Shown here: in pieces, positions 47,111 through 56,274 of the stretch
Layout: the number at the start of each line of letters is the position of its first letter
Position numbering within the stretch: the stretch's first letter is position 1
Source: Geobacter sp.
GTDB lineage: Bacteria > Desulfobacterota > Desulfuromonadia > Geobacterales > Pseudopelobacteraceae
Direction: 5' to 3'
Length of the DNA stretch: 64,000 bases
NCBI GenBank assembly: GCA_009684515.1
Contig: WKKS01000014.1
Location: 1 to 64,000 of the forward strand
Program-made: the position numbers and the translations under genes
The notes under the pieces: model-generated
Told to the model about the DNA's origin: nothing
What the model saw: the letters and a program-made list of their open reading frames with translations, nothing else
Database searches by the model: none

Positions 47111-49210
47111 ATGGGACAGTTTGAAACCAGCAAGATCCGCAACTTGGGTATCATCGCGCACGGCGGTGCCGGCAAAACCTCGCTTTCCGAAGCGATTCTC
47201 TTCGACACCGGCATGATCGACCGTCTGGGGCGTGTGGATGACGGGACCTCCACCATGGATTTTGAACCGGAAGAGATCAAACGGAAAATATCAATCACCT
47301 CCGCCCTTGACCATTGCGAATGGAAGGGACATTCAATTCACATCGTCGATACTCCCGGTTATGGCAACTTTATTGCCGATACACGCGCCTGCATGCGCAC
47401 CCTGGACTGCGCAGTCGTTATTCTTTCTGCCATCTCAGGCGTCAAGGCCCAAACAGAAGAAATCTGGAGATGGGCGAATGAGTTTGAAATACCGCGCATT
47501 GCATTTGTTAACAAGCTTGATCGCGAACGTGCCAGCTTTCTGCGTGCCATAGATGATATGGAAAAAACCCTGGGGGCACGGGGCGTGCCGATCCAGATGC
47601 CGATCGGTCTTGAATCTGAATTCAAAGGCGTCATTGATCTGGTTACAATGAAAGCCTGCTTTTACGATCTGGATGGTTCAGGCAAATTTACCGAAGGGCC
47701 TATCCCTTCCGAGTATGCCGACGAAGCCTCCCGACTGAGGGAACATCTGGTTGAGACGGTTGCTGAAGCTTATGATGCCTTGACGGAAAAGTATCTCGAA
47801 ACGGGTGAGTTGACGGAAGAAGAAATAATTGACGGTCTCAGAGTCGGCACCATGCGCAACACATTCACGGCTGTGTTATGCGGTTCCGCAACGGCAAATA
47901 TCGGCGTTCTGCACCTTCTGGATGCAATCTGCGCTTATCTGCCATCTCCCCTTGATCGCACCAAAGCGGTTGGTATCCATCCCAAGACAGAAGAGTTTAT
48001 CGAGCGTGCTCCTGACGAGAAAGAGCCTTTTTCAGCCCTAGTCTTCAAAACAACTTCCGATCCGTACACCGGTAAAATTACCATATTCCGTGTTTACTCA
48101 GGCGTACTCAACTCCGATTCGACTGTGTTCAACTCTACTAAAGGGATAGAAGAACGCATCGGTCAGATATACGAGCTGGAAGGCAAGAAACAGCATCCCA
48201 TCAAGCAGGCTGTCGCTGGAGATATTGTTGCGGTGGCCAAGTTGAAGGAAACCATCACGGGCGATACCCTTTGCGATATTGCCAAACCGATTATATACGA
48301 ACCGGCCAAGCAATTGTTACCGGTCATATCCTATGCCATTGAGCCGAAAACCAAGGCTGATGAAGATAAAATACACAATGCACTTCACAGGATGATTGAA
48401 GAGGAGCCGACTCTTGAGTCGCATCGTGATTCCCAGACCAAAGAATTCATCATCTCCGGCATGGGCCAGGTTCACCTGGAGGTTATTGTCGAAAAAATGA
48501 AACGTAAATTTGGTGTGGAGGTGTTGCTCAAGACACCTAAGGTTCCTTATCTGGAAACGATTCGCGGCACTGCCAAAGTTCAGGGCAAGTATAAAAAACA
48601 ATCCGGCGGGCGTGGCCAGTACGGAGACTGCTGGATAGAAATGTCGCCCACCGCCCGTGGTGAAGGTTATGTTTTCGATGACAAGATAGTTGGCGGTGTC
48701 GTCCCGCGTCAATATATTCCGGCGGTTGATAAAGGAATTCAGGAGGCTAGTCTGGATGGATTTCTGGCCGGTTATCCGGTTGTGGACTTCAGGGTGGCTC
48801 TCTACGACGGTTCGTTTCACACAGTAGATTCATCCGAGATGGCTTTTAAAGTCGCCGGTTCAATGGCATTCAAAAAGGCAATGGAGGTTTGCAAACCAGT
48901 TCTTCTGGAACCGATTGTGAATATGAAGATCACTGTCCCGGATGAAAACATGGGCGATGTGATTGGTGATATCAATTCCAGGCGAGGAAAAGTGATCGGT
49001 GTCGAGCCGAAGGCCAACTCCCAGGTTATCCGCACCATTGTGCCGATGTCGGAAGTTTTGGCTTACTCGAATGATTTGAAGTCAATGACCAGTGATCGTG
49101 GCATGTTCAGTATGGAATTTTCTCATTATGAAGAGTTGCCAACGCATCTGTCTCAAAAAGTGATTGCAGAGGCGCAGGCGGGCAAAAAAGAATCTCACAA
49201 TAATCACTAG
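47111..49210 (+). CDS. Elongation factor G paralogue
   Basis: A 699-aa translational GTPase with all EF-G domains. P-loop AHGGAGKTSL replaces the canonical AHIDAGKTT; the G3 motif is DTPGYGNF and the G4 motif NKLD. The AAGGAGG ribosome site is strong. The altered P-loop and isolation from rpsL, rpsG and tuf suggest an EF-G2-type paralogue, perhaps for recycling or stress, not the main EF-G. Whether a second fusA exists is outside the window. Confidence 0.88.
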   Translation: MGQFETSKIRNLGIIAHGGAGKTSLSEAILFDTGMIDRLGRVDDGTSTMDFEPEEIKRKISITSALDHCEWKGHSIHIVDTPGYGNFIADTRACMRTLDCAVVILSAISGVKAQTEEIWRWANEFEIPRIAFVNKLDRERASFLRAIDDMEKTLGARGVPIQMPIGLESEFKGVIDLVTMKACFYDLDGSGKFTEGPIPSEYADEASRLREHLVETVAEAYDALTEKYLETGELTEEEIIDGLRVGTMRNTFTAVLCGSATANIGVLHLLDAICAYLPSPLDRTKAVGIHPKTEEFIERAPDEKEPFSALVFKTTSDPYTGKITIFRVYSGVLNSDSTVFNSTKGIEERIGQIYELEGKKQHPIKQAVAGDIVAVAKLKETITGDTLCDIAKPIIYEPAKQLLPVISYAIEPKTKADEDKIHNALHRMIEEEPTLESHRDSQTKEFIISGMGQVHLEVIVEKMKRKFGVEVLLKTPKVPYLETIRGTAKVQGKYKKQSGGRGQYGDCWIEMSPTARGEGYVFDDKIVGGVVPRQYIPAVDKGIQEASLDGFLAGYPVVDFRVALYDGSFHTVDSSEMAFKVAGSMAFKKAMEVCKPVLLEPIVNMKITVPDENMGDVIGDINSRRGKVIGVEPKANSQVIRTIVPMSEVLAYSNDLKSMTSDRGMFSMEFSHYEELPTHLSQKVIAEAQAGKKESHNNH

Positions 49211-49231
49211 GAATTACAACGGAGGTTTTAC

Positions 49232-50296
49232 ATGGATTTCAAGTTCAGTAAGGGGACCGGAGAGTCTGAACGGCAGGAAGCACCCGGTGAAAAAAAGAAT
49301 CAGAGTGCCCTCTTGGTACTCCTTCTCCTGCTGGTCGGCGGTTTTTCATACATATATTTCTTCACCGGATTGATCAAGCCTCAGGTCGTCCCTCCGCCCG
49401 CGGCTGTGCCTGCCCCTCAGGTTGTCAAGATGCCTTTGCCGGTTCGTGATGGTGTCGTTGCCGGCACAGAACAGAAGACGGATGCTGCGAAGACAGAGCC
49501 GGCAGCTGCAAAAGGAACTGCATCGCAAGCTGCCGCGGTTGCCAAGCCAGCCCCGGTTGCTGCCGTTGCACCTGCCCCGGTTGCCAAGACGGCCTTGCCT
49601 GTTAAACCGAAAGATGAACCCAAAAAAACTGAACCTGCCAAAGTAGCTGAAAATAAAGTGGTTCCCGCAAAGGTTGAAACCAAGAAGCCGGCTGCGGAAA
49701 AAACCGCCACAGTGGCTGCCAAAAAGAGTGAACCAGTCAAGAGTGCCGATAATAAACATACCGTAGCAACAGCAAAACCTAAAAAAGTCACAGCAGTGCC
49801 TGTCGCTGCCACTAAAGCTGACGCCGGGCGGAATGCCTCGGCTGGTTCCTGGTCTCTTGTAATAGGACAATATGCGATCGAGGAAGCACTGTCTGTTGAC
49901 ATGGGGCGTGTGCGCAAGGCGGGGCTTACACCGGTTGTGAAACCTGGCCTTAGAAAAAAGACGACTATGAACAGACTGTTTCTTGCCGATTTTGCGAGCC
50001 GGGCCGATGCGCAAGCGGAACTTACCAAGTTAAAGCGTTACACATCCGATGCATTCATAATTGATCAGGCCGGTAAAAATTCAGTTTTTGCCGGATCTTA
50101 TCTGCTTGACTCTCGTGCCTCTACGGAGAAGGAGCGATTGTCATCCGCCGGTTTTGCTGTCAGCATTAAACGTGTTGAAGTCGCCATTCCGACACAGAGC
50201 CTCACTGTCGGGCCGTTCAGCGACAAAAAGTCTGCTGAATCCGCACTTGGCAAGCTTAAAGGTGTTGGAATCAAGGCTGCCCTGATTAGACCGTAA
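49232..50296 (+). CDS. SPOR-domain membrane protein
   Basis: A 354-aa protein with one membrane segment (about 27-47), a long Ala/Pro/Lys/Val linker (about 60-200) and a C-terminal region with two SPOR-like units (SWSLVIGQYAIEEALSVDMG and QSLTVGPFSDKKSAESAL). SPOR domains bind denuded peptidoglycan at division sites. Follows EF-G by 21 bp, so perhaps co-transcribed. Confidence 0.83.
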   Translation: MDFKFSKGTGESERQEAPGEKKNQSALLVLLLLLVGGFSYIYFFTGLIKPQVVPPPAAVPAPQVVKMPLPVRDGVVAGTEQKTDAAKTEPAAAKGTASQAAAVAKPAPVAAVAPAPVAKTALPVKPKDEPKKTEPAKVAENKVVPAKVETKKPAAEKTATVAAKKSEPVKSADNKHTVATAKPKKVTAVPVAATKADAGRNASAGSWSLVIGQYAIEEALSVDMGRVRKAGLTPVVKPGLRKKTTMNRLFLADFASRADAQAELTKLKRYTSDAFIIDQAGKNSVFAGSYLLDSRASTEKERLSSAGFAVSIKRVEVAIPTQSLTVGPFSDKKSAESALGKLKGVGIKAALIRP

Positions 50297-50303
50297 TCGC
50301 TGC

Positions 50304-51182
50304 ATGTCTAATAAGATTAAGATGACAATATCCCCAGCCGTGGCGGCATACGTCAGGCCGGGGATTCCTCTCGAAGTCAGACTGGCGGGTTGTCTGGCCG
50401 CAGCAGGATTGGAGCCATTCGAAAGGATTACGCTCCTTTTTTGCCTGTCCAAAGATCCGGATCAGGCGGTAAAATCATCCGCGATAGATCAGCTTAAAAT
50501 ACTGCCGGAAGATGTGGTCGCAGAGTATTCCGTGTCTGATTCGGCACACCCGCAGGTTCTTGATACTGTGATGCGCATTCTGTCGGAAAATGTCAGCTCC
50601 CATATTGCACCCACATCCAATCCTTCCCCCAACGTTCTCGATGTATGCTCTAATGATGATCAAGATGAATTGTCCGCTATGCAGCAACCAATAATTCCTG
50701 TTGATAATGATGTGGAAGAAGATGAAGCATCTTCTGATGAAGCTGTTGTGGTTGACGAAGAGGGCGAGGAGTTTCTAAGCAAATATAAGATTTCACAGAT
50801 GATGGGAATTGGTGAGAAGATCAAAATGGCGTTGTCAGGAGACAAGGAGTGGCGTTCGATTTTAATCAAGGACACGAACAAGCTTGTATCTGGCAGTGTC
50901 ATGAAAAACCCCCGCATAACAGAGGCCGAAGTACTCAAATTGATCAAGGCGGGTGTTCAGAACGATGAGATTATGCGTCTCATCTGTGCCAACAAAGAGT
51001 GGATCAAGAGTTACCAGATTCGAAAAAGCCTGATAGAAAACAACCGGACACCTGTTCAGAGTGCAATTCGGTACCTTGCCACAATGGGAGAAAAAGATCT
51101 GGCCGGGTTTGCCAAAAGCAAGAATATCACGTCTGTTATCTCGACAATGGCGAAGCGGATGCTGTTGAACAAGAAAAGATAG
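50304..51182 (+). CDS. HEAT-like/unknown protein paired with GTPase
   Basis: A 292-aa soluble protein. Two helical repeat-like segments (about 25-95 and 150-285) flank an acidic linker (about 110-155, EEDEASSDEAVVVDEEGEE). Phrases such as ALSGDKEWRSILIKDTNKLV and MKNPRITEAEVLKLI repeat the style of HEAT-like arrays in delta-type proteobacteria. It lacks a strong ribosome site. It ends 20 bp before the GTPase start, so it may be a partner of the GTPase. Confidence 0.7.
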   Translation: MSNKIKMTISPAVAAYVRPGIPLEVRLAGCLAAAGLEPFERITLLFCLSKDPDQAVKSSAIDQLKILPEDVVAEYSVSDSAHPQVLDTVMRILSENVSSHIAPTSNPSPNVLDVCSNDDQDELSAMQQPIIPVDNDVEEDEASSDEAVVVDEEGEEFLSKYKISQMMGIGEKIKMALSGDKEWRSILIKDTNKLVSGSVMKNPRITEAEVLKLIKAGVQNDEIMRLICANKEWIKSYQIRKSLIENNRTPVQSAIRYLATMGEKDLAGFAKSKNITSVISTMAKRMLLNKKR

Positions 51183-51202
51183 ACAATGTCTGGAGAAAAC
51201 TG

Positions 51203-52048
51203 ATGGCGCTGTTTAATCATGCAAAAAAAGAAATAAATGTCAAAATTATATACTATGGACCGTCTGGCAGCGGCAAAAGTACGGCAATCAATTACATCTA
51301 CTCGAGAATAAAGCCTGCTCTGCGCGGCGAACTGAAATGTATTCCGGCAGGTGGCGATAATCTGCTGTTTTTTGATTTTAGCCCTTTTGAAGCTGCGCTG
51401 CCGGATGGCTACCATGTTCGTCTTCATATCTATACCCTGACGGGGCCGGTTACGAATCCCGCGACATGGAAGATGACTCTGAAAGGGGCGGATGGAATTG
51501 TGGTCATGGTTGATACTGTCCCTGAACATTTACCGCTTGCCACAGAAGCTGTGTCACAACTAAGAGATTATCTGTCGGCGTATGGAGTCGGTCTGAATGA
51601 TTCTCCTGCCATACTTCAACTCAATGATCACGACAATAGTTCGCAGATAATGGATGATTCCGAAATGGCTTTCGCGCTGGATTTGCCATGTTTGCCGGTG
51701 TGTCGCTCAAACGCATCTAGCGGAGAAGGAGTGCTTGATGCATTGACCACACTTTCCCGGATGGTTCTGGATCAAGTCGTCGTTAAAGAAAAGCCTGTTG
51801 CAATGTCGAATCCATCTCCACCTGAGTATGATAACCTGGATCTGGAACTTTCAAACAAGAGTGATTACGGTTCTGATCAAAACTGCGAAAAGCTGGAAGC
51901 TTATTCGGAACATTCAGAAGCACCGCAGGTCTCATTATCTAGTCAAGATGTTACCTTCGAGGGTCCCGTAATTCGATTGCCGCTGGATATTTCAATTGGC
52001 AACTCTCGGCGAAGGGTGATCGTCTCAGTTTCAGTTGAGACTGAGTGA
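51203..52048 (+). CDS. MglA-like small GTPase with C-terminal extension
   Basis: A 281-aa protein. The GTPase core (about 12-195) has Walker A YYGPSGSGKSTAINYIYSRI and a strand GADGIVVMVDTVPE. The G4 N-K-x-D is not canonical (LQLNDHDN). The last 85 residues are an acidic tail with a beta segment. ATG 51203 is chosen with GGAG upstream; an in-frame extension to 50999 overlaps the previous gene. MglA-type GTPases set cell polarity and control motility. Confidence 0.8.
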   Translation: MALFNHAKKEINVKIIYYGPSGSGKSTAINYIYSRIKPALRGELKCIPAGGDNLLFFDFSPFEAALPDGYHVRLHIYTLTGPVTNPATWKMTLKGADGIVVMVDTVPEHLPLATEAVSQLRDYLSAYGVGLNDSPAILQLNDHDNSSQIMDDSEMAFALDLPCLPVCRSNASSGEGVLDALTTLSRMVLDQVVVKEKPVAMSNPSPPEYDNLDLELSNKSDYGSDQNCEKLEAYSEHSEAPQVSLSSQDVTFEGPVIRLPLDISIGNSRRRVIVSVSVETE

Positions 52049-52061
52049 TTATGCCGGTTAG

Positions 52062-52670
52062 TCAGCCTCTATTTGCGGGGTGGGGGCGGAATATTGACAG
52101 GTTGGGAATTATGAATGGAACTGTTTGTTTGTAATTCTTATAATCTTCACCGAATTCCCTTGTCAGCCGCCGTTCTTCAAGCAGTGCACCAATAACAAAA
52201 TAGAACGCTGAAAAGAGCGAGAAAATTAGCCACCGGGTCGTAATAATCGGGTTAAGCAGGATAAACAGCATTGAAAAGAGATATAGCGGGTGACGTACTA
52301 TACCGTAACAGCCGTTTGTCACCAGTTTGGGAGAACGATCCCTTATTGCGTCGGATTGGTACAATCCTAAAAACTCTGCCGCTCCCGTATCTTGAACACA
52401 TTTGAATAATATTAATAGTAATACGCCCTGCAACAGATACATGACCAGACTCCATGCTCCCGGTACAACATAAAGCACCGCTGTATCGCTGTAGGATGAC
52501 ATGACCCAGCCAAACATCGCAACTGCTAACAAGTTGTATGTTAACCTGTAATACCGCCTTTTCAAGCGACTTTGTCCCATTAATATACGTTTTACAATCG
52601 GTATTGCCAGTAGTGAGTGTACGGCGGCAAATAGTAGTAGTCTGAATGTGAAAGACAAGGCTTCATCCAC
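52062..52670 (-). CDS. Isoprenylcysteine-methyltransferase-like membrane protein
   Basis: A 202-aa polytopic membrane protein. GCYGIVRHPLYLFSMLFILL and EERRLTREFGEDYKNYKQ are the SAM-binding signature of the ICMT/PEMT-like family. Five or six helices. It could methylate a lipid or quinone-like substrate. GTG 52670 has AGAGGA upstream. It is convergent with the GTPase gene. Confidence 0.82.
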   Translation of the reverse strand: MDEALSFTFRLLLFAAVHSLLAIPIVKRILMGQSRLKRRYYRLTYNLLAVAMFGWVMSSYSDTAVLYVVPGAWSLVMYLLQGVLLLILFKCVQDTGAAEFLGLYQSDAIRDRSPKLVTNGCYGIVRHPLYLFSMLFILLNPIITTRWLIFSLFSAFYFVIGALLEERRLTREFGEDYKNYKQTVPFIIPNLSIFRPHPANRG

Positions 52671-52782
52671 GCGATTGTTCCTCTTTAAATGAGCAGTTTA
52701 CGTACGGTATCACGAGCACCTTGTATACGCAAACGTAACATGCTATAAACGCAACTACGTTATATTTTGGGGAGGGGTTTAA

Positions 52783-53613
52783 ATGGCGGTTATCACGATG
52801 TCGCGAGAGATGGGTACTGGTGCTTACCACATTGCAACTGAAATAGCTAAAAAGCTCAAGTATACGTTGATTGATGGCCAACGCATAAGTATGCTGGCGT
52901 CTCAATATGGCCTGACGCCGGAATTATTGCAATTGGTGGATGAAAAACCCCCTGCATACATTACGGCCGAAGATCGCAAGCGTGCCGCAGCACTGAATGC
53001 TATAGAACTTATTATTCTCGACCTGGCTCGCAAAGGTAATGCCATTGTGTATGGTCGTGGCGGACAGGATCTGCTGCAGGGATGTAAAAATGTTCTGCGG
53101 CTTCGTTTTATCGCTGACTTTGAAGAGAGGGTGGAGCGCTTCGCCGAACGGGAATGGATCGATCCCGATATGGCCCGTTCACTTATACGTCGCAGCGACC
53201 ATCAGCGCGGTGGTTTCATCCATTTCTATTTTGATAGGGATTGGAGGAACCCCAACAATTACGATATGATATTCAATACATCCCGCCTTTCAGAAAATAC
53301 AATCATTGACTGTATAGTTGCTGCAGCAAAAGAACCCTCATTGAAAGATGCCGATAAGACTTCGGTTGCAACTATAGATTCGCTGATTATGGTTAAAAAA
53401 ATTGAGACGGCTCTTTTAAGCGCTCCATCTCTCGAAGATTACCGCCCTTTTACGATATCCTTTGACAAGGGTGTCGTAAATCTAGGGGGGTATATCGTCT
53501 CCGAAGCGCAAAAGAATGCAGCTGTGAATATTGTCAAATCACTCAAGGGTGTTACTTCGGTTGTTAACGATATTCAGATAGTTAATTACAAAGCATATAA
53601 GGATAAAATCTAA
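52783..53613 (+). CDS. Cytidylate-kinase-like protein fused to a BON domain
   Basis: A 276-aa protein. The first 190 residues are a cytidylate-kinase-like P-loop protein with the degenerate nucleotide loop SREMGTGAYHIATEIAKKL and conserved YGRGGQDLL. The last 65 residues (FTISFDKGVVNLGGYIVSEA, GVTSVVNDIQIV) are a BON domain, which usually binds phospholipid or protein. The fusion is uncommon in my experience. GGAGG precedes the ATG. It overlaps the PHP gene's stop by 4 bp. Confidence 0.75.
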   Translation: MAVITMSREMGTGAYHIATEIAKKLKYTLIDGQRISMLASQYGLTPELLQLVDEKPPAYITAEDRKRAAALNAIELIILDLARKGNAIVYGRGGQDLLQGCKNVLRLRFIADFEERVERFAEREWIDPDMARSLIRRSDHQRGGFIHFYFDRDWRNPNNYDMIFNTSRLSENTIIDCIVAAAKEPSLKDADKTSVATIDSLIMVKKIETALLSAPSLEDYRPFTISFDKGVVNLGGYIVSEAQKNAAVNIVKSLKGVTSVVNDIQIVNYKAYKDKI

Positions 53614-54482
53614 CCGGTTATTCTGGATTTACTTTGTTGTTTGGTAATACCTGCAATCAAAGGGGCGATCAGGCTGCTGTCAAAGCGCATGCCTTCTCGC
53701 CCCTTTCCAATTTCAATACCTTCCTCAATGCCATGAAAGTCTGAACCTGCGGTAATGATCAGGTTCTGTTCAATTGCCAGCCGCCTTAGAAACTCAATCT
53801 CCTGTGGCCAACCCATATTATTGAAGACTTCGATTCCATCTAGTCCCAAACTTTTAAGTGAAGTTATTATGCGTTTAAGTTCTGGTAGATTCTTGCTGAT
53901 GCTTGTGGGATGAGCGAGAATTGCGACACCGCCGATCCTGTGAATCTCGTTGATTGCAACCTCAAAATTCCAGAAGCTCTTGGGAACGTTGCAAGGTATC
54001 AAATAACGTTGAAAGGCCTCTTCTACAGTGTCAACATACTTGAGTTCGAGCAGCGCCCTGGCGATATGCGGGCGTCCTACGGCGTCATGTGAAAAGGCCA
54101 GTACCTCATCAATGCCTATTGGGGAACGACATTCCGAGGACAGCTGGATATTCACGAGTTCCAGAATCTCATAATTGCGTCTTTCTCGTTTGTTTCTAAA
54201 CTCATTTATTAGACTCAAAAAAGATTGGTCGCTGAAGTCAATGCCATACCCCAGCAGATGGACATCCTTGAACTGTTCAAACTGCACGGAAAGCTCAACG
54301 GCCGGAATTATTTCCACTCCAGAACCTAGAGCGGCAGTCAATGCATCGGAGATGCCGGCTACGGAGTCATGGTCTGCAATTGCCAGTACATTCACATTAA
54401 GCCGTTTGGCCATCAAAACCAGCTCCGCCGGGGAATAAACGCCGTCGGAATAACAAGAGTGTGTATGAAGATCGATGCTCAT
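53610..54482 (-). CDS. PHP-domain metal-dependent phosphoesterase
   Basis: A 290-aa enzyme of the PHP fold (YciV/RNase AM-like class). Metal motifs DLHTHSCYSDG, ADHDS, GRPHIARAL, AHPTS and GSDFHG are complete. ATG 54482 is chosen at the family N-terminus; ATG 54491 is also possible, but the frame to 54770 is antisense to endonuclease III and is rejected. It may hydrolyse 3',5'-bisphosphates or act as a 5'-3' exoribonuclease. Confidence 0.85.
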   Translation of the reverse strand: MSIDLHTHSCYSDGVYSPAELVLMAKRLNVNVLAIADHDSVAGISDALTAALGSGVEIIPAVELSVQFEQFKDVHLLGYGIDFSDQSFLSLINEFRNKRERRNYEILELVNIQLSSECRSPIGIDEVLAFSHDAVGRPHIARALLELKYVDTVEEAFQRYLIPCNVPKSFWNFEVAINEIHRIGGVAILAHPTSISKNLPELKRIITSLKSLGLDGIEVFNNMGWPQEIEFLRRLAIEQNLIITAGSDFHGIEEGIEIGKGREGMRFDSSLIAPLIAGITKQQSKSRITG

Positions 54483-54561
54483 ACCGTCCATACTACAGGC
54501 TGGAGGTGTAAAAGTAAAACCGCTATTGCTTCGGTCTGGCCATTGGTTTAATATCTCAGCC

Positions 54562-55218
54562 TTGAATGATATTGATATACATACTGCTGTCTCAATTTTG
54601 CGTGAACAATACGCTGCCTGGAAGAAGCCTGCAGTCTCGATTGTTGCCCAATGTGAACGGAATCCATACAAAGTCCTGGTTTCCTGCATTATCTCCTTGC
54701 GCACAAAAGATGAAGTCACGGCAAAAGCTTCCGAACGACTTTTTGCGCGCGCCGAAAACCCTGCAGACATGGCCGAACTGTCGATTGACGAAATTGCATC
54801 ACTGATCTACCCGGCCGGATTTTACCGGAACAAGTCAGAGCAAATAAATGAAATATCCAGAAGATTGGTTTCAGACTACGGATCAACAGTCCCTGAAGAG
54901 ATAGATGAGCTTCTGGTATTCAAGGGGGTAGGTCGAAAGACCGCAAATCTTGTATTGACACTCGGCTTTGGCAAACAGGGCATCTGTGTCGATACCCACG
55001 TTCATCGCATTTGTAATCGGTGGGGGTATATTTCGACAAAATCGCCGGAAGAATCGGAAAAAATGTTGAGAAAAAAGCTTCCGGCAGAGTACTGGATTCC
55101 AATAAATGATCTGCTGGTAGCTTTCGGCCAGAATATCTGTCATCCGGTGTCGCCGCGCTGCACTGTCTGTCGGCTGACTGGTCTGTGCAGCCGTGTTGGC
55201 GTGACAGTTTCGCGCTAA
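54562..55218 (+). CDS. nth: Endonuclease III
   Basis: A 218-aa base-excision glycosylase for oxidised pyrimidines. The HhH motif LLVFKGVGRKTANLVLTLGF has the catalytic Lys; the catalytic Asp is in GICVDTHVHRICNRWG; the [4Fe-4S] loop is C-x6-C-x2-C-x5-C at the C-terminus. TTG 54562 aligns with known starts, with no clear ribosome site; ATG 54475 would overlap the PHP start. It is divergent from the PHP gene. Confidence 0.88.
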   Translation: MNDIDIHTAVSILREQYAAWKKPAVSIVAQCERNPYKVLVSCIISLRTKDEVTAKASERLFARAENPADMAELSIDEIASLIYPAGFYRNKSEQINEISRRLVSDYGSTVPEEIDELLVFKGVGRKTANLVLTLGFGKQGICVDTHVHRICNRWGYISTKSPEESEKMLRKKLPAEYWIPINDLLVAFGQNICHPVSPRCTVCRLTGLCSRVGVTVSR

Positions 55219-55255
55219 ACAGTCACATAATAATCAGATTAATGATGATTGAGTA

Positions 55256-55284
55256 TTGCTAGTCAACGAAAACTATTATAAAAT
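55256..55284 (+). promoter_or_regulatory. Putative sigma70 promoter of the hydroxyacid dehydrogenase
   Basis: TTGCTA (55256-55261) and TAAAAT (55279-55284) are 17 bp apart, 40 bp before the start at 55324, in a very AT-rich region. Confidence 0.5.
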
Positions 55285-55323
55285 AAAACACTTTTATTAT
55301 AACTATAAAGCAGGGGGTATAGC

Positions 55324-56187
55324 ATGTTGCAGAAAATTGGTTTCATTGGATTGGGCACCGTTGGACGTCATATGGCTGCTAATCTGACCAAGGGGCGTTA
55401 TGAGTTAACGGTCTTTGACAGTGATCAAGTTGCTATGAACGAGTTGGTTGCATTAGGAGCGCATGCCGCAACTTCTGCACAGGACGCCGCCAAAGGTCGC
55501 GATCTGGTAATCGCTATTGTTCCTGAGGGGGATGAACTTGGTCCTTTATTCTTTGGTGATACTGGAATTCTGGCAGGGATAGACGCCGGGACAATTCTGG
55601 CTGATATGGGGTCACATTCTCTGGATACAACGCTGAAAATGGCGGATGAGTGCGCAAAGAAAAAAGTTCAATATCTTGATTCTCCCGTGTGGGGCAATAA
55701 AGAGCATGCAGTTAACGGACTTGTCACAATAATAACCGGTGGCGACCAGTCTCTGGTTGGGAAATGCCGCGAAGCATTTTCAAGTTTTGGTCTCAATATT
55801 ATTCATGTCGGACAGATCGGTGATGCCACAAAGATGATGTTTATTGTGAACATGGTTCAGTCTGAATTGGTTGAAGTTCTTGCAGAAGGTCTCGTACTTG
55901 GCGAGAAAATGGGATTCAGCGCGGATCGCATACTTGAGGTTCTGGATACACGTGGGGTTGCTTCACCTCTGTTTCACAGGAAGGGCAGGGCCATGGCGCG
56001 GGGAGACTTTTCAAGAAGCCTTGCCCTCAAATACGTTCACGAACAGCTGCATGTTGTTCTTAATGCAGCCCGTCTGGTCGGTTTGCATCTGCCCGCAGCG
56101 GAGGCGGCTAGCAAGGTTTACGGACAGGCCGTTGATGCCGGCCTTGGAGAAGAGGATTTCTCTGCTGTCATCAAGGTATTGCGCTAG
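55324..56187 (+). CDS. Beta-hydroxyacid dehydrogenase family (glyoxylate/succinic semialdehyde reductase-like)
   Basis: A 287-aa NAD(P)-dependent enzyme. The Rossmann motif GFIGLGTVGRHMAANL is at 6-21; catalytic Lys lies in GDATKMMFIVNM. The substrate loop reads DSPVWGNKEHA where most relatives have DAPVSG, so the substrate may differ from 3-hydroxyisobutyrate. A related Geobacter enzyme reduces glyoxylate and succinic semialdehyde. Confidence 0.82.
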   Translation: MLQKIGFIGLGTVGRHMAANLTKGRYELTVFDSDQVAMNELVALGAHAATSAQDAAKGRDLVIAIVPEGDELGPLFFGDTGILAGIDAGTILADMGSHSLDTTLKMADECAKKKVQYLDSPVWGNKEHAVNGLVTIITGGDQSLVGKCREAFSSFGLNIIHVGQIGDATKMMFIVNMVQSELVEVLAEGLVLGEKMGFSADRILEVLDTRGVASPLFHRKGRAMARGDFSRSLALKYVHEQLHVVLNAARLVGLHLPAAEAASKVYGQAVDAGLGEEDFSAVIKVLR

Positions 56188-56221
56188 TAATTAATGATGT
56201 TCCCAGCTGTCTGCAATAACT

Positions 56222-56254
56222 ACAGGCGTCCTTGATGAAGGGCGCCTGTTCTGT
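56222..56254 (+). terminator. Terminator after the hydroxyacid dehydrogenase
   Basis: A 10-bp stem (ACAGGCGTCC 56222-56231, GGGCGCCTGT 56240-56249, one G-T pair) followed by TCTGTTTT. Confidence 0.7.
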
Positions 56255-56274
56255 TTTGTAGGAAGGAGATGGTT

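Noticed and set aside
50999..51202. Longer GTPase from an earlier start
   Set aside because: It overlaps the upstream gene by about 180 bases, is Cys/Lys-rich and unlike GTPases, while ATG 51203 has GGAG upstream.
54483..54770. N-terminal extension of the PHP protein
   Set aside because: The extra codons are antisense to endonuclease III, and the PHP domain begins at DLHTHS.
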